Assembly (NCBI GenBank): GCA_022453515.1
Contig: JAJNNY010000018.1
Coordinates: 496,001-560,000 of the forward strand
Length of the DNA stretch: 64,000 nucleotides
Reading direction: 5' to 3'
Source of the DNA: Astrocystis sublimbata
Lineage: Eukaryota; Ascomycota; Sordariomycetes; Xylariales; Xylariaceae
Part shown: piece by piece, positions 1-11,900 of the stretch
How the letters are laid out: every line of letters begins with the position of its first letter
Position numbering within the stretch: the first letter of the stretch is position 1
Position numbers and translations under genes: made by a program
Notes under the pieces: generated by a model
What the model was told of the DNA's origin: nothing
Seen by the model: the letters and a program-made list of their open reading frames with translations, nothing else
The model's database searches: none

Positions 1-3000
1 GTTGTGTGTAATGCTGGTGAGCAGGCACAGGCTCTCCTCTCAGCAGGCCGTGATGACACGATCTGCGGGAACGAGGTTCCTTTGCATTGGACAATGCATG
101 CATGACGCCGGTATCACCGTAAGTCTGGAGGGGTAGGGGGGAGCATCGGGGGATTGGGCCAGACCGCTGGACGACATGCCTGCCCGTATTGGCCGCTAGA
201 GTCCGAGGAGGGTAAGACGACAGCTGCAGGGCGAAGAAAACGGAAACAACATGGAGCCGGATGCGGAGGCCAACGACTCTGCCAAACGATGGAGTTGTCT
301 GTCCCTAGGCACATACAAGTATTTTCTGAGGACCACCTCTATATGCAGGAGCCGAGCCATGCCATGCCATGCCATGCCCTGCCCGCCTACGACCTACAGC
401 AAGATCGCACTGGCGACTGGTCGGCGCGATATATGCAAAAATTGTTGGGTACCAACGTGGGTGCTAGGCCTGTCACCGTGCATACTTACGCTCGCTCATA
501 CGACAATTGGGGTTGGCCCGGCTGGGCGCTCTGGATCTCGTCGATCGACCGACCGAATATGAGGCCACCAGACGGCGACGAGGACTCAGATAACCGGGTT
601 TCAGATTGACAATACAACACCGTGCTCAGCAAGATGTGGTAGGCATGGCTGACTGCTCGACTGGGTAGGTGTGTGAGTATCCATCCAACGTGGTGTACGA
701 GTAAGTAGGTAAGTAGGCACAACGAACGGTGTCATGTAACCGGAAACCAGAGACAAGCGTCAGCAGGTAACACCCGAGCACCGCAACACCGTCACAGTTA
801 CCACGTTGTCATACCTTGTGTCGTGATGTTGTGTGAACGCAATTGAAGTCAAGTCTTCCAAGTCCGCTACCGGTTCTATACCTGATGAGTGTGGTTCTAT
901 CTATGCGATACTGCGTTCTCGGGGTACCGATTCGGCGACGTCAAGGTCGTGAATCACGTTCCACGCAAGCCTGCCAGCGGTCAGCCATAGTAAGTACAAG
1001 TAATACGGTGATGGTGATACCCAGGATGCTGTGGATACCCAAACTTCTGGACCAGATCGCTTGTTGCAAGTATCCCGCTGCGAAAGGCCGGCCTGGAGAA
1101 ATAATGGGACTCCCAGGGCACACACAGTACAGCAACTACTTACCTAGGTCAAAACTAGAGTCGCTGGACTCGGTTTCGGTTGAGGGGATGGGTGACTATC
1201 TTGGTTGGAAAGGTAGGGTCATGTTTAGGGTGTCGTCACGGGCCGGCGCTATCAAAGTACCATGCTGCAAGTGTGGGCTGACCGCCGCAACCTAGTATAA
1301 TGTGATTGCCAGGCACCCAGGTTGCGCAGTAGGGCATGTGTGTATCGAGGCGAGCGAGGTGGGCAGGGCACCGGCCTTCCCTCGTTTCCGCAGCCCCCCG
1401 CTTGTCCAGGCCTCGGGACTCCTGCCCGAGAAGCATCGTCTGCGCTGTGGTGCCCGCTTAGGTGTGGGTTTCGGCCCGGCATCCTCACGAGATGATCTTC
1501 ATTTGGGGTTCATGATTTGAATGGCCGAATTTGATATCTCGAATTATTGCTTGACGCTCCAGGGTACGTGGAGCTGTCTATTTCGGCATTCAGATGTACT
1601 ATACTCTGCGTACTGAAAGGCCACGAGAAAAACATTGGCTGTCGATATACTATCGTCGCCTATAGACCCCATGTCTACGTTTACTGATCTTTCCCACGGG
1701 TCGGGCAGTGATATAGCTAGCCCATGTCCGTCATCGCAAGTGCCAAAGCTTTGATGCTTGCCCCCCTTGATAAGCGAGTAGATCTACAAACAGGCATGCA
1801 GCTGGTCAACTCTATTTACACCAACAACAGCATTGGGCAGAAGTCCTATATAATTGTCTACATAGTAGGCTATCTGCCTCGTCCGCTGTGCCATCATATA
1901 CCTAGGTTTGTTTAGAATGCTAAGTGCTAGCTAAGCGACTAGTACTCGTAGTGCAAGGTATAGAAGAGCGCTCGGCAAGTTCCATGAAAGAATATACTTA
2001 CGCAAGATGACAGTTCCCCTTTAGCCTTGGATTACGTAGGCCGAACTGCGTACAGTAAAGGATTCCCTGTGATCGACCTGCTATGTTTCCATTCTCGATG
2101 GCAGCTGCAAATAATAAAGCGGCATCGGTCATCAAGTCGGTGGCCTAGCTTTTCTGCGACATTTTACGACTCAGTAAGACAATAGCGAGAGTTGTCCTAT
2201 CGGGCCACTTCTCAATGGCTACAATGGGGACATTGCTCCAGAGTTTGCCGGCCGGGGTTTGATGAAATTGTCGCTCGATGGCAACTTGTTTAGCGAGTAG
2301 CTAACGGCCGGTTGGTTGCAATTTCCCGCGTAGGGGATCGACGCTAAATGGGGGGGCTTGTCAAGACTTTCATTACCAGCGGGGTTTGGAATCCTCCCAT
2401 GCCGAGTCAACGAGTTAGGTACTCGTACTTCCAACTCGTACGGCAATATACGGTAGGTAGAGGTGGTGGAGATGCAAAGCACACAACAATATTAGCAACT
2501 AATTTGTCCCGTCAGAATTCGGTTACCGCAAAGTCTGGGGTGTGCAGTATCTCCAAAAAAATAAATAACATGAGAACAAAATGTGCACGGAGTAATTAGC
2601 ACATACTGGACGCAAACTAACATCGGGCACAAAGGGGCTCTCTCTTCAATCAGCCCATGTACTAGTAGTTGCTCATACTGCCTGCATACATAGGTAGTAT
2701 GTACTCTCCTTCGACGTCCGGGTTAACCAAGGCAATAAATAGCAAGCAACAACTACCAGTATTCAGCCACTACTCAGCACTACCAAGAAGGATAAAAACG
2801 GGGTTCCTCGGGAGCGGCTCGCTGCATGCATATGCTGTAGGTCATGTGATCTTAGAGCTGGCGGTGATCTGTGCTATGCGGTCTGGTTCGTTGGTACGAG
2901 AATCTGGCCCATCGACGGCGTGGTTTGATTGGTGGCTTAGCACGTCGTAGCCTGTCGCTCCAGGTCTTGGAAGTTTGGATCCGGACAGCTCCTGGCGACC

Positions 3001-3382
3001 TGGAGAGGGTTGCGCAGGTGGTGTTCGTTAGACCACCCCCACAAGGCGAAAGTCGGTGTGCCAGTCAGCCAGCAGCCCTCGGCAGCCCAAGACCCAAGCA
3101 AGGCCCAAGACCCAAGATACTTCGAAGTACCTTGGCTGCAGGTGAAGCGAAGCGTCTTCTTGGCAGCCCAATCACGGCGGAGACGTGGCCCAGCCTCTAC
3201 ATACTATAGTACAGCTACCCAGAGTGCAGCACAATCCTGTCGCTAAGCCCGCGAAGGAATGCTGATGTGAGCGGTAATGCGAAAGCCTTGCACGGTCATA
3301 TGGCCTTGTATGATATAAGAGCAAATCGGAGGACTGCGCATGGCCAGTCCTAGTGTTGACCCTCTGACTCTGAGGCTCTTGT
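1..3382. other. Gene-less stretch, left end
   Basis: No supportable gene is seen. Open frames of up to about 150 codons (for example 843-1295 on plus) show no recognisable domain or coding signature. A short tandem of ATGCC (four copies near 359-379) and a degenerate GTAAGTAGG run (700-717) are present. Confidence 0.6.
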
Positions 3383-6300
3383 TTACCCTCGTGAGCGCCC
3401 CGATCTCATTCTCTGTATTGAAGTGCGGTGAAACAGAAGTAGCCTATTGTACGGTATGGATCTGCTCAAGGGCCACTGACCTACTCCAGGACCCGAAGTC
3501 GAGGTACATCGTGGTCTATTGCTAATGACCCTCATTCGCCCATGTCTGACGGTGGAATACTGGGCTAATAAATACGTGTCTTCGACAAGGGGTGCATACG
3601 TGGAAGCGCAATATATACCAATACCTAGCGCGTTGCATTTTGGACGTAGACCTAGGTGTACTCTGCATGTCCACGGTGAGAGGAATAGGAAATCTCTGGC
3701 GATTATCAACACATTTTGGTCCCCAGCCACTGGCATTTGCAGCATGCAGGGTTGGCCTGTAATAACTCGATGCATGTCAAGACAGTAGTCAGATTCCTGA
3801 CGCAACTGTGGATACAACTGAATTCTGTCGAGTTCTGGCTCATCGACCACGTAGGCGTGGTGAGGTGGTCTCCAACACCACCATCAGTGCCCGTTGCCTA
3901 ACGCGGGAGAAATCCATAGGTGACTATTGAACGTACTAAGGTGTGGAGACATGCACTGGAAACCCGTCGATAGTGGTGAGCTAGGCATATGTTTGTAGCC
4001 AAGGTTGCACTGAGATAAGTACGAGTAAGCTCGGTAAGGTAAGGCATCCCGACCGGGGACAAAAGGCGCAAGCAATTCCGTCTTGTTGCTAGCTTCACCA
4101 ACGAAGCGTCACCCAAGCACGGGTAGCGCGAACTCCTTTCCACTAGATTCATGTGATGATGGGCACCAAAGGGTGCTACTGCATGTGGCCCAAAACCTTA
4201 ACGCCACAAGCTCAAGTTGATGAGGTGGGCAAAGTTGTCTCCACGCTGTACCAACATTGGGCTCCTTTCTGAGGTTGCAATATTAATAAGTAATTACACC
4301 GAAAGGAGCCAAGGGTAATAGTTGGATGCGTTTCCCAATTCCAAAACTGAAGAATCTGGGTTAGTCTCGACATCGTGATAGGTTCCTGGTATTTCCAGCG
4401 TTGTATGGTGTGTATGCATTAGACTTAGCCCATACCAGTCGCTTACCTATTCGAGGAATTCATTCGTCAAGTTGTGTATATGGCGGTCAATATCTAATGT
4501 TACTAGGTACCTACCGTCCTCTCCTTGGGGAGATACACAGACGATAACAATAATTACTTTGGGGGAGGTCATTATGTGAAAGAGGCTGGTAGCTGACAAG
4601 AGTAAGGGTGGGAGTATATGATATGGGTACTGGAGTTGCCCAGGGCATATCATCACTTGTATGCTGTAGGCTCGAGCCTCATTTCAGCCTTCTATAGGAA
4701 TGGATAGATATTGTAGTGCTCGGTGTCTAATTAAACTTAAATTAGGTTGGTACTATTCTACTTCACCTACTCGCTTGACACATGTCTAGATTTATCCAAG
4801 CTACTTGGGATGTGCAAAAACGAACTCTCTGCAAGCACCATTTTTTTTCTTCTAGTCACAGCCCGCACCTGTGTAGTAGGACCCTCGAAGGTGTGTGGAA
4901 CAGATGATCAAGTATATACCTAAACAAATCACTCTGATTATTTGGATAAAGTCCATAAGATGAGATATCTTACTTGGTACAAAGAGTATGTCGTCGCAAT
5001 ACGCTTTAAGCCTGACTTCTTTCCAAAGACTCTACTCTCCGCAATCTAGAGTATGTCATGATTCCATTGCTTGGAGATGTAAGCGTTACTCCTTGATCGG
5101 GTATCCGTGTCACCTGCCGGCAAGACTACCAATCATCTCATAATTATGACCCTGTTTCTACGAGTTTAGGTGATGACAAGGGGTGGAAAGTGTACAGTAC
5201 CAGAAGGAAGTGCCTTCAATAGTTCCGGAATCTTTACAACGGAGGTGGACAAAAGCCCCACTTGCCGTCCGTCACTAAAGATTTATAGGTCTTTTTAAGT
5301 ACTGCAAAAAACATTGATCTTATTAGCTGTTTTTTTTGTATCTCTTTAAAGTTCTCGGTTGCTTGCCTAAAAACGGGTAGAAGCTACGTATGTTAAAATT
5401 CATTGCTTAAACAGATAAAAATAATACTTGTTAACACTAAGGATAATATATAATTAATATTAACTCTAGGTATCCTATAGACGCTATGTTATAAGGAGCT
5501 ACTAGAACTATATAGTATGAGCAATAATGATTGCTATAAGTTGTAATTAGTAGTCTAAAGTATAAGCAGATTCTTTCTTTAACAACATGTAAGCATTTCA
5601 GGGACATAAGGATTCGATCTTACGATGGTTAAATCTTTAGATCGGTGTAGTTAGTGCTTGGCTATATATTTGCTAATGGGATACAGAATTCCTTGAAGTG
5701 TCTTGAATGCCGTTGAACTGTAATCTTTCCCCCAAGCATGTTATTTAATCACTGCATTGGAATCGATTACATATGGCTAGATGTTCTTAGCGGGCACGGA
5801 GCTTTGCTACAATATGACTAATGCTTAAGTGTAAACATGTATGCTTTCTTCTGTTGTGTTTCCAGGTATCACAATAGTAATCATTTATCTAATTGCATTG
5901 ATGTTGTTGAAGGAGAGCCTTTCCTTAGAAACGTCGTGTTATAGGAATGGGCTCTGACCAATTGCACAGGGGTTCTATAGCCGCAATACAATTGAGGCAT
6001 TGCCAAGAATTGATGTGTTTGGTAGCCTGGATCCCGGAAGGCAACTGTATGTTGACAACTTCCATGTGAGACTTGGGTTGCAGTGCATGTAATGAGTGTC
6101 CAGTCAGCTCTGCCTCATTGTCAGGCTAGATCGTGCATGGTTTAGGTTAGACCCTTCAATCAACATATTGGTCCCGAACTCTCTTGCAATTTTGGACGAT
6201 GCACATCTTGATTTGGTAATGGATACTGAAATGCGCATGCATACTACCTAAAGTACCCCATGAATGCTGACTTTACGAACACAGCATGACAGTTTGAGGA

Positions 6301-6466
6301 GCAATAGTCACATGCCTAAATCACGCTTCGCTTGGGGCCTATCTGACATAAAGGCGAATGCTATTCACATCTGCGCGAATACGAACAGCAGTCTGACCTA
6401 ATCACGTAGGGACAATGTGCTAATCATAGCTAATAATACGATGGCGCCCCCTCTCGCCTCCTTCGT
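3383..6466. other. Gene-less stretch containing an AT-rich island
   Basis: A 155-codon open frame on minus (3383-3850) has no recognisable motif and I do not call it. Composition falls to AT-rich sequence from about 4700. Nothing else is recognised. Confidence 0.55.
5281..5580. other. AT-rich island, possible RIP-degraded relic
   Basis: By hand count these 300 bases are about 72% A+T (83 G or C), against roughly half elsewhere in the window, and are rich in TA steps. All frames are closed. In Pezizomycotina such islands often mark transposon copies mutated by repeat-induced point mutation. No transposase motif survives that would prove it. Confidence 0.4.
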
Positions 6467-7305
6467 TTATTCATGCAACCGATTTGGGCTACTTTGCTCT
6501 CGTACCTGGAATGTTGGGGTAGGATGCGGGAAGGCAATCAGATTGAACGATGCATAGTGGACCAGAAACGTACATGCGGTGGGTAGGATCTGCGGTGGGA
6601 AAGGAACGGATATGTGCGGGCACGGGAAGAGCCTAATGAGGTCAACGGATGCATATGTCCATGTGTGAAACCGAGATCTTAGGCGGCAACAGCCGGCAAG
6701 GAGAACTGGGGGCCACGCGGGAATAGAGTGAGCTAGCAGGCCAGCCAGCCAGCAACCAGCCAACGATCGTCAACTCGGCGTCAGCGGCATCATGCAGCAG
6801 CGCCGGTGGGTTAGGATTAATGTTGCTTACCTATTGCCCTGGCGTGAACGTTTGTACCCGAGGCCGGTTCCATTGGCTCGATTGCATGTCGCATGAGGCC
6901 AATCTGACTGCCCAGGTGTCCAGGAGTGGTTGGGTCCATGTGGACTCCGTCCGTGCTATAGTAGTCGTGGTGCAATGGCACAGCATTGTAGCGCTCGTAC
7001 TTGCATTGACTTGAGTTTTGGCCGTTTGCTTCAAGTGTTGTTTAACATAGTCGGTGACAGGTTGCTTGTGGAACGGCCTGCATGGCGACGGGGGAGTGGG
7101 TGTCATGTCTTCAGTGCAAAGGCTCACACGCGAGCATGTTCAAGATGGACCCAAAACGGTGGTTGCTTACCGGCCTGTCTGATGAATCACGAGGGGCAGA
7201 CAATAGCCCGAGGTGAAGAAGGAGGTGGATGGGTGGCAGAGGGGATAATTGATGATGGGCGTCTCATACGACTGCATGTACCAGTACACGGAGCACAGCC
7301 CAAGT

Positions 7306-7360
7306 CAGCGCAGCGCAACGCAACGCAACGCAACGCAACGCAACGCAACGCAACGCAGCG
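7306..7360. repeat. CAACG pentamer array
   Basis: Eight exact CAACG copies (7316-7355) are bounded by CAGCG variants on both sides (two before, one after). The array is CpG-rich and uninterrupted. Confidence 0.95.
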
Positions 7361-8170
7361 TATGGGCTGAGACGCTGGGGAAAGGATCCCAAGATAGCGT
7401 CGCGGATATGCAAGGACAGTGCTGCATCTCGGTCACACAAAGCGCTGCGCAATCACGCGCAGTCGCCCACGGTCACTTTCCAGTCCTCTCCCAGTACTAT
7501 GGGTAGGGATAGGCGAAGGAATGATGGATGGTGTGATGGGGAGGGGTTTAAGGGGCGTGTGGTGCAGAGTTGCGATACTCGAGTGCCAACACACCCGCCG
7601 TGGGCTCCCGTCCCGGGTTACTGCCCTGGATGCCTGGCAGTGAGGCCCGTCTGGCTGACGCTGCCGGATAGATCTAGGTCGTAACGAGGTAGGTGACTCG
7701 GTACGATAGTGCTAACCGCAATGGATTATCTCCGTGACAGGTTACATGCTGTGCGTTACATATACCAAGATAAGGCACGCCCAAGTCGACGCGCGGGACC
7801 GGGGTGGTGCTCGGCAAAGGGTACTCGTGCTGGGAGCAGGGTGAATTCCGAGCAGAGAGGAAGAGGATGCGCAGCAACATCGTATGATACTGGGTGGGTG
7901 CCAAGGTATCGAGGTACCAGAATATGCAACTTGGCATATCAGAATCTTGTCAGACCACGGGTGGCCTTTTGCATTTGCGCATCACGTCCTGCTTAGCCTC
8001 GGACTCGAGTCATTGTCATTGTTGCGTGAAGCGTGGATAATACCAACGCAACGCATGAGGAGCTGAGGTATTTCTGCCGTGGCCATGATCGGTGCGACCA
8101 TGGAAGGACGTAGGGGGGTCTATTTTAGTACGCGATGACACATGTCATGATTTGCCGAGCAGAAACCCAC

Positions 8171-8190
8171 CGTGTGTGTGTGTGTGTGTA
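8171..8190. repeat. TG dinucleotide repeat
   Basis: About nine TG units run in succession. This is a microsatellite with no evident function. Confidence 0.9.
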
Positions 8191-8323
8191 AGCAGGCGGG
8201 AGCGCATGCCCCAGCACCCTCTCACCAGCCGGGCCGCGATCATGCCTGTCGTGGGCGTCGTGTGTGCGCCCGAACGCGGGCCACCCTGGCTCGTGTGGAA
8301 AACTCGGTAGCTGAACTGCGAAG

Positions 8324-8408
8324 GATGGTGATGGCGATGGTGATGGCGATGGTGATGGTGATGGTGATGATGATGGCAAACGGAAGGGCAAACGGCAGGG
8401 CAAACGGG
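8324..8408. repeat. GATGGY array followed by a GGGCAAACGG array
   Basis: Repeats of GATGGT and GATGGC (8324-8376) pass directly into three imperfect copies of an 11-12-mer containing GGCAAACGG (8376-8408). The two adjoining tandem arrays have different units. Confidence 0.9.
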
Positions 8409-8905
8409 AATGCTACACAGGCATCCAGGCATGGGCAGGCATGACAGGGCCCGCCAGGCAGCCCCAAGCATGTACCCAGCACCCAGCCGAGCCTAGCCAA
8501 GCCCAGCAAGACTGCACATGCAGCTGCAAGCTGCAGATGTACCGGGGTACCGTAAGAAAAAAGTTCCTGCTGCTCCGCGCGCCGCTCTGCGTGCTACTGC
8601 GGTCTAACCCCATTTGACACCACGAGCTTCTGATGGGACCAATCACCGGCAGGCATCGGGCTCGATGGTACCAGCCAAGCGGGATGCGCTCACCTAGTGC
8701 AGGAGACCCGGCGCAAGCGTGTTGTGTCAAAGACTCCAGAGTGACGCTATTCGCCTGTTTTTCCCACCTTGTACTGTACCTCGGGTAGCTGGCGACTGGA
8801 GGTACCTACATGGATGGGTCCAAGCCTGAGGTACCTACCTCCTGATTGAGTGACCTGACCTTGACCTGACTGACCACCTGGGCACTTACACGCCGCCCAT
8901 CTCGA

Positions 8906-8938
8906 CACTTGCACTTGCACTTACACTTGCACTTACAT
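8906..8938. repeat. CACTTG/CACTTA hexamer repeat
   Basis: Five or so units of CACTTG and CACTTA are interspersed in tandem. No function is evident. Confidence 0.85.
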
Positions 8939-11900
8939 TAGTCCGAGATCAAGAGTGCGAGATCGTGCCCATGTGCTCACGCGTGCACGCGCGCGGTCAT
9001 TTCCGGCCTCGAATGGGCCTCCCGTACATCAAGCTGCTACGAGTACTAGTTCGAAACTTTGGTGGGTGAACGATTCTTTTAATCGTACGCCTGCGATGCG
9101 CAGCGCCGCGTGCTGCGCACCCTGTCCAGCTGCACATGGCCCATGGCCCATGTTCCGCATGGCTACCCGGATCCCCCATCGAGAAATAATCTTGTGTAGG
9201 GACTCGGGCCCTCGGCTTAGCAACTGACATTGGTGCTTGGATGCCGAGCAGCCTTCGGCCGCGTGGGACAATGATGGATTCCCCCAGCGAAGGGCCACGC
9301 ACAACAACAAACAGCCAGGTATTGCTTGCATGTTGCCAGAGCACGAAGCGGCCAACACACCGAGCCGGTTATATAGGTGCGCTCTCGTGATATATTCCGC
9401 TACGCTGCACTGACCGCGGTGGGTAGGTCTGTCTGTGATACCGCTGGCATCTGTGAGGCGTCGAAGTCTGTCTGAGGCTGATCAAGTTTCGCATCATGCA
9501 TCCTGAACTACCTATGGACTCTGCCGGGCTCGGGCGCTTTGCGATGGTCGGCGCCGTCTGCGGTGTTCAATATCTCTCTCTGGATGCTGTACATATATGT
9601 ATGTGTACAAGCAAGCCGTGCACTGACGTTATCCGTCACCTCGCCTGTCTGTTTGTCCCGTGTGTATGGATCCCCGACTTACACCCCTGTTCCAGCTCCC
9701 TGCAGCCCAACCAACTCTTGTTGCACCTCTAGTTCATGCAACGACGTTCCTCTAGGTTCGTTGTCCGTTCTGTTTTCCCGCGCGTCCACGTCGACACTGA
9801 CGAGCTGGCTGCTAGCTCCCCAAGTCCGTGCCAATACTACGAGTAGGCTACCAGCCCATCTGACGATGGAAGCTCCCCGGTGCTCCTGCTCGGGACGTCG
9901 AACGTCGGTGTGGTAATGGGGGCTTACGACTAATCACCTTGAGTATTGATTGCACAGGCAGCTAGCTACCTAGCTCTAACCTACCGACTACCTAGTCTAC
10001 AACCCCAGGATTCGGACCGCTCGAAGGGATTCGAAACCATGTCAGACCACGCTTTCCAGTCTGCGATTCTGGACATCTACCTACTTAAGGTAGGTGGTTG
10101 GCCCGTCCTCTGAAATTATCCCTCATGCTTATGCATCTTGTCTCGACAGCATAGTCTCAAATGTCGGATTGGCTTGGTTCAGTGTGCCGCCCAGGCTGGC
10201 AACATCATGCACACGGAAATCTGTATTCGCATCCTTGCTCCTGCTAGAAACGATCGAGGCCTGTAAAATATACATGTATATATGTAGGAACTAAAGTGTG
10301 GTAGCGAATAGAGTAGTACCCCATGTTCAAGATAGCACTTATTCTACAGTACAAGTTCATAAGCGAAGAGCCGAGCCTGCCGCTGTATCCCGATCCATGC
10401 CTGGTGAGGCAATCTATCAAGATCCATAACCGCCGCGTGGAGTTGCACCGAGATGTCAAGCCCTGGCACACTAAGCTAAGCCGAAGCGCACGAGGCGCAC
10501 GAGGCGCATGCGGATCTGCAAAGAATACACTGATGAAACTCGTCGAACACTCTAGTTCGGCGCAATTCTGAGGGTTTCGTTATGGTGGCAGTGGACGTGA
10601 GGCTTTGTGCGCGGCTAAACATTTCCTTACCTCTCTCGCCCATATAATCCCTGTGGCTTAACAATTGATTAATGCCCAGGATTATTTTACCGGCGTCGGA
10701 ATGCCACACTAGCTTTATGGTATCATGACACGATGGATGTTCAAGCTCAGCCCAGTGCTTGGTCGCTCCACAGGACACGTGTAGACTGACATATGTCAGT
10801 ATTACTTACCATCTCACAGCCCGTCATGTCCGTGTGTCCTCGAGGGTCACCTAAGAATAACAGATATATGGTTACCTGTGTAGAAGTATCCCATCTGCTG
10901 CACTTCCTTGGCGGTTACACATTATCTGTTTTGGGATAGAAGTTACCAATAAGATCCCACCCATCGAGCAGCATCGAATGCGCTGGGCCGTATAGCTTAT
11001 TAGGATACCATACTTATATGCCAGCGCCAATGACTGACATAACAAACCCATCTACAGCTATTATGTCTGAGTATTCCGACGGAATGTGAAGAACGGGCCC
11101 CCGACCCATTTCCCTGCATAACTGTGACAGTGCCTCGCTAACCGAGCAAAGCTCCCGTTCACGAAGCTGCGCTGGGGCGCCATCAATGGCTGCGCCTCCG
11201 TGCTTGAACGAAAAGCAGACGGTTATGAAAAGAAGATGCTTTAGGCCAACTGACTTATGCGAGGTTGTCCATTCGGAATGAGGAACGAGTGACGAGGCCC
11301 GGCTTATTCCATCAGCCTAGCCATTCCTCGGCCTTGTTGCCTTTTCCATCATCTGATTATTGCCGTTCAACTACTCGGGAGCTCGCTTTTCGGCTCATCG
11401 ACCCGAAAGCGAAAGGCTCATGGTTTGTGATCAATGAGTGCCATGCACTCACCGCTCGCAATAAATGGAAACTAGGCGAGCCTCCTTCGTCACATTTCCA
11501 AGGAAACAGTCAACGACACGGGATGCGCTTCTGCAGCCTCGATCAGAGTTTCGGGCCACCCCGTGCGAGCCACCAGGCTGGGATCTATCCGTCCGCCATT
11601 CCTTGCTTGCCGCGTTCCCTGTTGCTTCCTAGGGACCTTCGCTAGTGCGGAAAGGTGTTTGGAGTTCTCGGCGCCCACACCTTCTAGACGCATTGGGAGA
11701 ATTGCGCAGGACGGGCAGGGTTCAAGGACCCGGGCCCATCCAGGCCAACCAGCAAAGCTCACCGCACCTGCAACAAGAAGTAATCCACTCCTGTAGTAAC
11801 AGCATGACTGTTAAAGCACTCCCTTAGGCAAAGCAGCGGTGTGCCCACGGAGATGATAGTATAAACAGATAGGGAATGACGGGCGCATCCGCTAACCTGA

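Noticed and set aside
3383..3850. 155-codon minus-strand frame
   Set aside because: Its length is compatible with chance in balanced-composition DNA, and there is no motif or splice partner.
5600..5650. Degenerate tRNA B-box-like sequence on minus
   Set aside because: The reverse strand matches GATCGAATC, but the T-stem pairs poorly, no matching acceptor strand is found and no A box is convincing.
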